Shown here piece by piece: positions 37,762 to 45,401 of a stretch of 45,401 nucleotides of DNA. The notes under the pieces are model-generated. The model worked only from the letters and a program-made list of their open reading frames with translations, ran no database searches and had not been told where the DNA came from. This DNA is from Alphaproteobacteria bacterium (lineage in GTDB: Bacteria > Pseudomonadota > Alphaproteobacteria > RF32 > CAG-239): contig JAEEMQ010000009.1 in NCBI GenBank assembly GCA_016283295.1, positions 96,713 through 142,113 of the forward strand, in the 5' to 3' direction. Position 1 is the first letter of the stretch, and every line of letters starts with the position of its first letter. A program made the translations under genes and the position numbers.

Positions 37762-39016
37762 ACTTTATTACGGCGGCAGAGCCGGCGGCAAGAGTTATGC
37801 CTTTGCCGACAGCTTGTTGCTTTTGGGACGGATGAAAAAGTTGCGGATAGCGTGTATGCGCGAGATTCAAGACAGTATTAAGGACTCGGTGCATAAGCTG
37901 TTGAGCGATCGTATTTGCTTTTATAACCTTACCGATTATAAGGTTACGGAAACGCAGATTGTCAACAAAATCACGGGTACGAGCTTTATCTTCAAGGGCT
38001 TGCAGGAGCACAATGCCGGCAATATCAAATCGCTGGAGGGAGTGGATATCGTATGGCTGGAAGAAGCACAGAAAATCAGCAAAAAAAGCTGGGAGATTCT
38101 GGACCCGACCATTCGTAAAGCCGGCTCGGAAATTTGGATTTCGATGAATCGCGAAGAAGAAAACGACCCGGTGTGGAAGGCGGTGGCGGCTAATCCGGAT
38201 GAGCGTACGCTGGTGGTTAAAGTCAACTATACCGATAACCCCTTTTGCCCGGAAGAAATGAAATATCTGGCGGAGAAATGCCGGTGCGAGAGCCCCGATG
38301 ACTATGCGCATATCTGGCTCGGGGCGCCGGTTGCCGCGGGCAGTCACAAGCTTATCGGCTATAACGCGGTGCACAAAGCAACGCAGACGCAGCTGATGAA
38401 CTCGTCCTCGCCGCTGATTATCGGAATAGACGTGGCACGTTTCGGCGATGATAAAACTGTTTTTTGTTTCAGAAAAGGGCGGTTGTGCACGGAGTTTAAA
38501 AGCTTTGCCGGTCTGGATAATGTGGCGGTGGCCAATCAGGCAACGCACTATATCCGCGACTATAAGCCAGCGCGGGTGTTTGTGGATGCCGGCGGCGTCG
38601 GCGGCGGAGTGATTGATATTTTGCATGACCGCGGTTTTAAGAAAATCGTGCGGGCGGTGATGTTCGGCTCCAAAGCCTTGAATGATGAGCGCTATCATAA
38701 TCGGCGCGCGGAAATGTGGGACGAGCTGCGGCAGTGGCTCGCCTCTGAGCCGGCGGTTAAGATTCCGGATAACGAGAATTTGTGTGCGGAATTGTGTGCC
38801 GTCAACAAAAAATACGACAGCCGCGGTCGTTTGCAACTCGAGGAAAAAGACGAGATAAAAAAGCGGCTGGGGCGTTCGCCGGATATGGCGGATGCGTTGG
38901 CGCTGACGTTTGCCGAGCCGGTTTACGATAACGGTACCGAAGAATATGCCGGTTTCAAGGAAAACAGCATTGAGAGCCTGTTTCGGGCCAATGTAAAGAA
39001 AAACAATTCGTGGTAA
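37691..39016 (+). CDS. terminase large subunit (PBSX/Terminase_3 type)
   Basis: YKLYYGGRAGGKSYAFAD Walker A; GVDIVWLEEAQKIS Walker B; nuclease IGIDVARFGDDKT...RVFVDAGGVGGGVID. Confidence 0.93.
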   Translation: MKNKVIVKIPQIFAPLIRQKKRYKLYYGGRAGGKSYAFADSLLLLGRMKKLRIACMREIQDSIKDSVHKLLSDRICFYNLTDYKVTETQIVNKITGTSFIFKGLQEHNAGNIKSLEGVDIVWLEEAQKISKKSWEILDPTIRKAGSEIWISMNREEENDPVWKAVAANPDERTLVVKVNYTDNPFCPEEMKYLAEKCRCESPDDYAHIWLGAPVAAGSHKLIGYNAVHKATQTQLMNSSSPLIIGIDVARFGDDKTVFCFRKGRLCTEFKSFAGLDNVAVANQATHYIRDYKPARVFVDAGGVGGGVIDILHDRGFKKIVRAVMFGSKALNDERYHNRRAEMWDELRQWLASEPAVKIPDNENLCAELCAVNKKYDSRGRLQLEEKDEIKKRLGRSPDMADALALTFAEPVYDNGTEEYAGFKENSIESLFRANVKKNNSW

Positions 39017-39049
39017 GGACTTATAATGCCAAATAAAGGAGTAAAAACA

Positions 39050-39277
39050 ATGACTTATATTGCAAAACAATTCGCGGAGGAGGTCGTTCTTCCGGACGGA
39101 TCTGTCGCATCGTCGGTCGCCGATGTCGATAAGTATTTACGCACAAGCGGAATGGCGCGTGCCAGCGACTATTCGCCCGAGTATATCAAAAATATTCGGG
39201 CAAAAAACGAGAAACAGCGGCAAGAAGAACTTTTTGCCGATTTTTTATACAATTACAAAAGGATGATATGGAAATGA
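39050..39277 (+). CDS. hypothetical phage protein
   Basis: 75-aa ORF between terL and scaffold; overlaps next start. Confidence 0.5.
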   Translation: MTYIAKQFAEEVVLPDGSVASSVADVDKYLRTSGMARASDYSPEYIKNIRAKNEKQRQEELFADFLYNYKRMIWK

Positions 39278-40146
39278 GTGAATTAAGAGATGTTATTGAA
39301 CGTCAGTTCAAGGCGCACGGGCTGTTGTCCGACGCCGAAAACGAAAAAGCTCCGAAGGATATTCCGGCGGCCGAAACCAACGAAGATATTTCCGAGGTTG
39401 CGATACCGCCGGGGTATCCGGAAGAATTTGCGTCCGAATTTAAGAACCTGCCGCCCAAATGGCAGGATTTTTTATGCGAACGCGAAGCCGAAAATAAGCA
39501 GAAAATCGCTGAATACAGCGCCAAGCTCGATGCTTATAACTTTGTGGAAACCTTGTTCGGCAATCGCCGCGACCGGCTGGCCGCCAAGGGGGTCGAAACC
39601 CTCGGTCAATGGTTGCAGGGATTGGCGTGGCTGGATGGGGCGATGGATGAAAATCCGGCCGCAACTCTGGCTGCGGTTGCCACGGTTTACGGCGTTGATT
39701 TGCGGGCGGCGCGACAAAAGCAGGCGGAAATAAATCCGGCGATTATGGCGCGGGTGTGCAAGCTTGAGCGCAGTTATAACGATTTGACCGCTTATCTTCG
39801 GGAAATGCAAAATCGCAATTTTGACGGCACTTTAAATGCGTTTGGTCGGCAAACCGACCGCGAGGGTAATTTGTTGCACCCTCATTTTGAAGATGTAAAG
39901 CAATGTATTTGCGATTTGCTCAAATCCGGCGCGGTTGCGGATATCGAAGAAGCGTATCAGAGCGCTTTGTGGCTCAATCCGTCGGTAAGGCAGGAATTGG
40001 TGCAAAAACACATCGATTCTGAAGCAAAGGCGGCCGAAAAGGCACAAAAAGCCGCCTTTACGATTAAGGGTAAGGCCGAAAAGCCCGAGCGTGAGTTGAC
40101 CTTGCGGGAAACCATCGCCAAAAATATGGCAAAATATGTGGATTAA
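39268..40146 (+). CDS. scaffolding-like protein
   Basis: Acidic, helical, immediately upstream of MCP; PEEFASEFKNLPPKWQDFLCEREAENKQKIAEY. Confidence 0.55.
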   Translation: MEMSELRDVIERQFKAHGLLSDAENEKAPKDIPAAETNEDISEVAIPPGYPEEFASEFKNLPPKWQDFLCEREAENKQKIAEYSAKLDAYNFVETLFGNRRDRLAAKGVETLGQWLQGLAWLDGAMDENPAATLAAVATVYGVDLRAARQKQAEINPAIMARVCKLERSYNDLTAYLREMQNRNFDGTLNAFGRQTDREGNLLHPHFEDVKQCICDLLKSGAVADIEEAYQSALWLNPSVRQELVQKHIDSEAKAAEKAQKAAFTIKGKAEKPERELTLRETIAKNMAKYVD

Positions 40147-40168
40147 TTTTTGAGAAAAGGAAAAAAAT

Positions 40169-41155
40169 ATGACTTTACAATACAATGATATGCTGACTCA
40201 TACGCTTGAGGAACGCACCGGTACGCTGCATGATAATATGTCAAAAAACAGCGCGGTACTCAATCGTTTGAAACAAAAAGGAAAAATGAAGCAGATTTCC
40301 GGCGGTACCAAGATTTTGGAAGAGCTGGAATACGGCGAAGGCGATATGATTTGGTATTCGGGCTACGATACCATTGCCTATCAGCAAAAGCAGTTGTTTA
40401 CGGCGGCGGAATATGCGCTGAAACTCTGCGCGGTGCCGGTTGCGATTTCTGGCGAGGAACTCTTGATGAACAGCGGCTCCGAGCAGGTTATGGACTTGTT
40501 TGAAAAGCGCGTTGACAATGCCGAAAAAACGCTGATTAAGAAAATGTCGGCGGCGGTTTACGGCGACGGTACCGGTTCTTCCGGCAAAGAAATCGGCGGC
40601 TTGGCGCTTTTGGTGGCCGATGACCCGACTACCGGAACCGTCGGTGCCATCAACCGTGCCGAAGTCGGTAACGAATTTTGGCGCAACCAGGTGGCAAGTG
40701 CCGAAATTACCAAGGACAACATTTTGCAAAAAATGAACGAGCTGTATTTGAAATGCTCGCGCGGCAGCGATAAGCCGGATTTGATCGTCGGGGATGATTC
40801 GCTGTATACGCTCTATGATTTGACCTTGATGGATTTGCAACGCTTCTCCAACCCGAATGTGGCCGAGGGCGGCTTCATCAGCCTCAAATTTAAGGGCGCC
40901 GACGTGATTTATGACGGCGGACAGGGCGGTAATTGTCCGACAAACCACATGTATTTTCTGAACACCGATTACATCTATCTGCGCACACATCGTGACCGTG
41001 ATATGACGGTTATCGGCGGCGACAGAACGGCCGTCAATCAGGATGCGCTCTATCGTATTATCGGCTGGGCCGGCAATATGACCATGAGCAACGCGGCATT
41101 GCAAGGCGTTTTGATTAATACGGCAACTTCCGGCAGTGATTCTGCAAGCAGCTAG
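40169..41155 (+). CDS. major capsid protein
   Basis: MTLQYNDMLTHTLEERTGTLHDNMSKNSAVLNRLKQKGKMKQISGGTKILEELEY; SEQVMDLFEKRVDNAEKTLIKKMSAAVYGDGTGSSGKEIGGL; capsid-type architecture and position. Confidence 0.88.
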   Translation: MTLQYNDMLTHTLEERTGTLHDNMSKNSAVLNRLKQKGKMKQISGGTKILEELEYGEGDMIWYSGYDTIAYQQKQLFTAAEYALKLCAVPVAISGEELLMNSGSEQVMDLFEKRVDNAEKTLIKKMSAAVYGDGTGSSGKEIGGLALLVADDPTTGTVGAINRAEVGNEFWRNQVASAEITKDNILQKMNELYLKCSRGSDKPDLIVGDDSLYTLYDLTLMDLQRFSNPNVAEGGFISLKFKGADVIYDGGQGGNCPTNHMYFLNTDYIYLRTHRDRDMTVIGGDRTAVNQDALYRIIGWAGNMTMSNAALQGVLINTATSGSDSASS

Positions 41156-41171
41156 ACGTTGTGAGCTTTGA

Positions 41172-41207
41172 GAAAAGGGCGGAGAATATCCGTCCTTTTC
41201 CGTTTTG
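41172..41207 (+). terminator. terminator-like hairpin after MCP
   Basis: GAAAAGGGCGGA-gaata-TCCGTCCTTTTC. Confidence 0.65.
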
Positions 41208-41234
41208 GTTAAATATGTAACGGAGAAATAAGAA

Positions 41235-41837
41235 ATGGATATGGATTTTGCAATATTCCGTCAGGCGGCGGATAACGTAAACGACGAGCGCAACGTGCGG
41301 GCGCGTTTTTATGATAAAGCGGTCAAAACCGATAAAACCACGGCTAACGGGTTGCCGATTTTTAAGAACGTAACTTATGTGGAAATTCGCCTGAAAGACA
41401 ATAATACCGAAGTTTTTAATCAACCGGCAAGCGAAGAAAAAATCAAACGCTTTCCGCGGGAATACGGAATGTATCAGGCGGCGAAACAGCAGGCGGAGAA
41501 CGGTACGCCGCTTAACCAATTTGCGTTTTTGACCGCGGCGGAAATCGCCACTTGCGGCAATCGGGGAATTTTTACGGTGGAGGCATTGGCCGGGCTGTCG
41601 GCCGAAAAGGTGCGCGATTTGGGTTTGGAAAACGAACATCATCTGGCCGAGCTGTTTATGCAGGCGGCAAAATCGGTTGATGCGGTGGCGGTTTTTGCTC
41701 GCAAAGAGGAAGAATATCTGAACGAAATAGAAAAATTAAAATATGAAAATAACGAGTTAAAACAAATAATTAAAAAGAATAATAAAAGTAAAACATTAAA
41801 TAGAAGAAAAGGAGAAAAATATGAAAACAATTCTTGA
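41235..41837 (+). CDS. hypothetical phage head protein
   Basis: 200 aa; C-terminal coiled coil and Lys/Asn-rich tail. Confidence 0.5.
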   Translation: MDMDFAIFRQAADNVNDERNVRARFYDKAVKTDKTTANGLPIFKNVTYVEIRLKDNNTEVFNQPASEEKIKRFPREYGMYQAAKQQAENGTPLNQFAFLTAAEIATCGNRGIFTVEALAGLSAEKVRDLGLENEHHLAELFMQAAKSVDAVAVFARKEEEYLNEIEKLKYENNELKQIIKKNNKSKTLNRRKGEKYENNS

Positions 41838-42534
41838 AATTTGTCGCGAGGTCGCCGATTTGGCCGCGGTTAAACGGCCGAATGATTTGTTTAATGCTTC
41901 GAGCCAACAGGATAGTGTGTTTTTGAGCGTGGCAAAGTCTTCGCTGGACAGCATGTTGCGTTACGGCGATTGGCAGGAGCTTACCAAAGAGGCTTGGTTT
42001 TTTACGCAGGAAGGCAAAAAACAATATCCGATCAGCGAAATTGCGCCGGATTTTTTCAGTTTGCTCAATAATACGATTTTCGTTAAAGACACGCGAGAGC
42101 GGATTATCGGCGCCATTACGCCGGAACAATGGGCCCGCGAAAAGTGTTTTTGCTGTGCCGGTACCGAGATTAAGTTCAAAATTCAAAACGGGCGCTTTGT
42201 GTTTTTGCACGAGCCGCCGTGTCGGATGAAAATCGTGTTTCAATATCGTTCCGACAATATTGTGTGGGACTTCAACACTTTTGAGGAAAAGAACGTGTTG
42301 ACGGCGAATACCGATGTGCCGATTTTTGATGAATACCTGGTTAAGCTGGATATTTTGTGGCGCTGGCTCAAACGCAACGGGATGGATTATGCCGAAGAAT
42401 ATAACGAGTTCCAGCGTGAGTTGAAAAAGAAATTCGGGGCGGAGTTGGCAACAAAAGATATTTGTCTTGCCGGCCCGGCTTTTGCAGATGAAGGAGTGGC
42501 AGGCAATGCGGTTAAAGTCAGTTACAAGGAATAA
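41821..42534 (+). CDS. head-tail connector/adaptor-like protein (podovirus gp4/gp11-like by position)
   Basis: ICREVADLAAVKRPNDLF...SLDSMLRYGDWQELTKEAWFFTQEGKKQYPISEIAPDFFSLLNNTIF. Confidence 0.6.
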   Translation: MKTILEICREVADLAAVKRPNDLFNASSQQDSVFLSVAKSSLDSMLRYGDWQELTKEAWFFTQEGKKQYPISEIAPDFFSLLNNTIFVKDTRERIIGAITPEQWAREKCFCCAGTEIKFKIQNGRFVFLHEPPCRMKIVFQYRSDNIVWDFNTFEEKNVLTANTDVPIFDEYLVKLDILWRWLKRNGMDYAEEYNEFQRELKKKFGAELATKDICLAGPAFADEGVAGNAVKVSYKE

Positions 42535-44065
42535 TAAATCCGTATATATTACATTACCGTCGCCGATTAACGGATTGAATAAACGTGATAATTGTATGGA
42601 TATGGATGTGCGGTACGCCGCGGTTATGGATAATTATATTCCGCAAGATACCAAGGTGGTTTTGCGCGGCGGTTATGCCAAATATGCGGATTTTGAGGCG
42701 CCGGTCGAAACATTGGCCAGCTATGTCAGCGGTGCCGACAAGCGTTTTTTTGCCGTATCGGGCAAGAAAATTTGGAATATAACTTATGCCGACAACGTGC
42801 AGGCTGTTTTATCGTCGGGTATAAATAACAATCGATTTCATTGTGCTCAATATAAAAACTACCTGTTTTTTGTGAACGGCGTTGACACGCCCAAAGCCTT
42901 TTATATTGACGGCGAAGGTCACGATTGCATCGGCGATTGGGGCTTTTCCGGCAGCGGTCTGACCGCGAGCAATATTGTTAACGTCAGCGTTTCTAAACAG
43001 CGCCTGTGGTTTGTGGAAAAAGATTCGTTAAAAGTCTGGTATCCCGAAACCGCCGGCAATATTTCCGGAACGTTACATTCTTTTGATTTGGCGCAGGTTT
43101 GCCGCTACGGCGGTCGTTTGCTGGCGGTGGCGGATTGGACACAGGACGGCGGACAGGGAATAGACGATTTAACGGTGTTTATAACCTCGGAGGGAGAGGT
43201 TTTGGTATATTCCGGCTCCGATATAGAGAGTGCCGACGATTGGACGTTGCGCGGCTCGTATAAAATCAGTAAACCCATCGGATATGAGTGTTGTCTGCAA
43301 TATCAGGGCGATGTCGTGATTATTACCGAAGACGGCTATGTTCCGCTTTCAAAGGCTTTGCCGCTTAATCAATCAAATACGGCGCAGGTGGCGTTCAGTG
43401 ATTGCATTCGCGGATTGGTTATCGATCGTACGCAAAAATACGGCAGTCGCGAAGGGTGGCAGGGCATTATCTATAGCCGCGGCGGCTACGGTCTGTTCAA
43501 TGTTCCGGTCGCCAATTCGTTTGAACAACACGTTATCAACGTCAACACCGGAGCCTGGTGTCGTTTTACCGGCATTCGCTCGTATTGTTGGTGCAATTTT
43601 GAACGGCGGCTGTATTTCGGCTCGGATAACGCGGTTTATCTGTTTGATGAAGGCCACAGCGATAACGGGGCGCCGATTTGCGGGGTGGTGGAACAAGCAT
43701 ACAGCAATTTGGGGACCGAGCGTCTGAAAAAGGTGCAAATGCTTAATCCGCGCACCAAATCGTCGATACCGTACAGCCTGGCAATTTGGACCAATATGGA
43801 TATGGAGGAGCAAAATATTGATTATGCGGAAAATATCGGCTCGTCCGGCCTGCATAAGTGGAATGAAATGAAGTGGTCTTCCGTTGTCGATGCCAGCGGC
43901 GCCAAATGGTCAAATTCTGGCAGAACCGTTATTCGCAGCCAATGGATAGCCAATTCGGCCACCGGATATAAGGCCGGTATCGTGTTCAAAACCAAAACCC
44001 GCGGCAATCATATCGAATGGTACGAAACCGGGGTGTGCTACGAAACGGGCGAGGGCATATTATGA
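42506..44065 (+). CDS. tail hub/nozzle-like protein (P22 gp10 or T7 gp12-like by position and style)
   Basis: LPSPINGLNKRDNCMDMDVRYAAVMDNYIPQDTKVVLRGGYAKYAD...ADKRFFAVSGKKIWNIT. Confidence 0.65.
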   Translation: MRLKSVTRNNKSVYITLPSPINGLNKRDNCMDMDVRYAAVMDNYIPQDTKVVLRGGYAKYADFEAPVETLASYVSGADKRFFAVSGKKIWNITYADNVQAVLSSGINNNRFHCAQYKNYLFFVNGVDTPKAFYIDGEGHDCIGDWGFSGSGLTASNIVNVSVSKQRLWFVEKDSLKVWYPETAGNISGTLHSFDLAQVCRYGGRLLAVADWTQDGGQGIDDLTVFITSEGEVLVYSGSDIESADDWTLRGSYKISKPIGYECCLQYQGDVVIITEDGYVPLSKALPLNQSNTAQVAFSDCIRGLVIDRTQKYGSREGWQGIIYSRGGYGLFNVPVANSFEQHVINVNTGAWCRFTGIRSYCWCNFERRLYFGSDNAVYLFDEGHSDNGAPICGVVEQAYSNLGTERLKKVQMLNPRTKSSIPYSLAIWTNMDMEEQNIDYAENIGSSGLHKWNEMKWSSVVDASGAKWSNSGRTVIRSQWIANSATGYKAGIVFKTKTRGNHIEWYETGVCYETGEGIL

Positions 44066-44505
44066 GTTATCGCATCATACAAGACAAAGACGGTACGATA
44101 ACCCGCTGGGTGTGCCAAGGTTTGGGCTATAAAACCGATTGGCTCGGCGATTATCTGACCTTCGGCTTTGAATATGAGGGGCGGCTGGTTGGCGGGCTGA
44201 TTTTTCATGATTGGCGTTGCGGTCATGATATTTGGTGGACGGTTTATACGGTTGATCCGCATTGGTGCAACCGCAGTATGTTGCGGCAGATGTTTGCGTT
44301 GGCATTCAACACGTTACGTTGCCGGCGCATTAATTTGCTTGTCAGCAGACGCAATCGGCGCAGTTTGAATTTTGTGCGGCGCTTGGGTTTTAAACCCGAG
44401 GGCTTGCTGCGCGAATATCGCGAAAACGGCGATGATTGTTATTTTATGGGGATGCTTGCCAAAGAGTGTCCGTGGCTTAATAAGAAAGGGGAAAAAAATG
44501 AGTAA
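44062..44505 (+). CDS. GNAT-family acetyltransferase
   Basis: YTVDPHWCNRSMLRQMFALAFNTLRCRRINLLVSRRNRRSLNFVRRLGFKPEGLLREY. Confidence 0.75.
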   Translation: MSYRIIQDKDGTITRWVCQGLGYKTDWLGDYLTFGFEYEGRLVGGLIFHDWRCGHDIWWTVYTVDPHWCNRSMLRQMFALAFNTLRCRRINLLVSRRNRRSLNFVRRLGFKPEGLLREYRENGDDCYFMGMLAKECPWLNKKGEKNE

Positions 44506-45187
44506 ATCAATCGGAAAAATATTCGGAACAAGTTCAACCGGAACTTACGGATATGAAAATAACTATATGAATTATATGAATAATTATAATACATCTAACT
44601 ACGACAATACTTTGAACAATATGACGGCGGCGGCATTGAATATGAGCCAAAATCTTAATGCCATGCCGGCATATCAGTTTAGCGTGGATGGGTCGGATGC
44701 GGCGCGGCAACAGGCGGAAAATGCGACTTTTCAATCGTATGTTGACCGGCTGACACCGCAATATCAGCAGCAGACAAACGATTTGCAAACCAGGTTAATC
44801 AACCAGGGAGTGCCGGTCGGCAGCGAGGCCTATCAGCGGGCGATGAACGACCTGCAAAGTGCTCAGAACGCGGCTCTCAATCAGGCGGCATATCAGAGTG
44901 TGTTGAACGGTCAGAACGCATATTCGCAATCGCTTAGCGACAGCATTAATGCGGCGCAGTTCGGCAACACGGCACAGCAAAATTATATTCAGCAAATACA
45001 ATCGCTATTGGACGGTTCGGTTTCGGGCTACGATAATATGGCAAATTTGTATAATATTCAGAAAGGAGTTGAGGCACGGCAGACCGCGGCCAAACAATCC
45101 GGCTGGAATAATTTGTTTAAAACTTGGGAACTTGCAAACAATTCTGCCAATACAGCTTTTCCTTATATGAAATTTTTCTTGAAATAA
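44498..45187 (+). CDS. possible virion ejection/internal protein
   Basis: N/Y-rich N terminus then Gln/Ala-rich helical region; position after tail hub. Confidence 0.45.
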   Translation: MSKSIGKIFGTSSTGTYGYENNYMNYMNNYNTSNYDNTLNNMTAAALNMSQNLNAMPAYQFSVDGSDAARQQAENATFQSYVDRLTPQYQQQTNDLQTRLINQGVPVGSEAYQRAMNDLQSAQNAALNQAAYQSVLNGQNAYSQSLSDSINAAQFGNTAQQNYIQQIQSLLDGSVSGYDNMANLYNIQKGVEARQTAAKQSGWNNLFKTWELANNSANTAFPYMKFFLK

Positions 45188-45202
45188 CTTGATATTAACA
45201 AC

Positions 45203-45241
45203 CGAAAACCGTGCGTATAAAAGCGTGCGGTTTTCGCATTT
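45203..45241 (+). terminator. terminator-like hairpin
   Basis: cgaaaaccg...cggttttcg. Confidence 0.6.
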
Positions 45242-45261
45242 TAGAAAGAAAGGTAATAAAA

Positions 45262-45401
45262 ATGGATGATATGAACAGAGAAAGAATATTCGGGAAACGT
45301 ACGGTGCACCGGATAAATCCGCAAACGGGGCAAGATGAATATTATTATTTGGACCCGCGCGGGGCAAGAACCTTTGCCGAGATGAAGGAAATTCCCGTGC
45401 C
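45262..45401 (+). CDS. phage protein, 3'-truncated by window edge
   Basis: ATG after SD aaagg; MDDMNRERIFGKRTVHRINPQTGQDEYYYLDPRGARTFAEMKEIPV, open to the end. Confidence 0.6.
   Translation, partial: MDDMNRERIFGKRTVHRINPQTGQDEYYYLDPRGARTFAEMKEIPV

Larger units (their letters stand above)
29530..45401. mobile_element. left portion of a podovirus-like prophage (right end outside window)
   Basis: Contiguous repressor, portal, fibres, lysis, terminase, scaffold, MCP and connector genes immediately following priA. Confidence 0.9.

Noticed and set aside
37688-39070. 460-aa minus-strand ORF antisense to terL
   Set aside because: Shadow ORF of a confidently identified terminase; no recognisable domain or SD
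40241-41104. 287-aa minus-strand ORF antisense to major capsid gene
   Set aside because: Shadow ORF; the plus strand has the capsid protein with SD and terminator
29530-45401. Integrase or recombinase within the prophage
   Set aside because: No tyrosine or serine recombinase-like ORF seen in this window; probably beyond the right edge
1-45401. CRISPR arrays, tRNA or rRNA genes
   Set aside because: No regularly spaced direct repeats, cloverleaf-like intergenic sequence or rRNA recognised; intergenic regions are short and explained by promoters or terminators

Overview
Window of about 45.4 kb from what looks like a gut-type alphaproteobacterial chromosome (inferred from gene content and an alphaproteobacterial-type SOS box GTTC-N7-GTTC upstream of recA). 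Positions 1 to about 29.53 kb are mostly housekeeping genes: lon, recA, trpS, pyrG-secG-tpiA, a ppiD-like gene with fmt, cca, an SPFH protein, a PhoR-like histidine kinase, mutS, a MazG-like gene and priA, plus several orphan lipoprotein or beta-barrel genes. From about 29.53 kb to the right edge is the left part of a podovirus-like prophage directly abutting the priA 3' end. It encodes an XRE repressor, a probable late regulator, a GroES-like co-chaperonin, portal, tail fibres (one with an S74 chaperone), a Stealth-like glycan phosphotransferase, a SleB lysin with holin and overlapping Rz/Rz1 candidates, terminase, scaffold, major capsid, connector/tail proteins, a GNAT and a possible ejection protein. 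The most interesting signals are: (i) a repeated 17-bp dyad (TGATAA-TTTTC-TTATCA type) at the repressor/early promoters and again at the putative late promoter; (ii) a promoter plus intrinsic terminator (pR'-tR'-like) just ahead of the late operon; (iii) a phage GroES-like gene in front of portal; (iv) a Stealth-like enzyme behind the S74 tail fibre; (v) a lysis cassette placed before terminase and capsid genes. No integrase, replication genes, tRNA, rRNA, CRISPR array or reverse transcriptase were seen. All family calls are from reading the sequence and recall; no database search was run.
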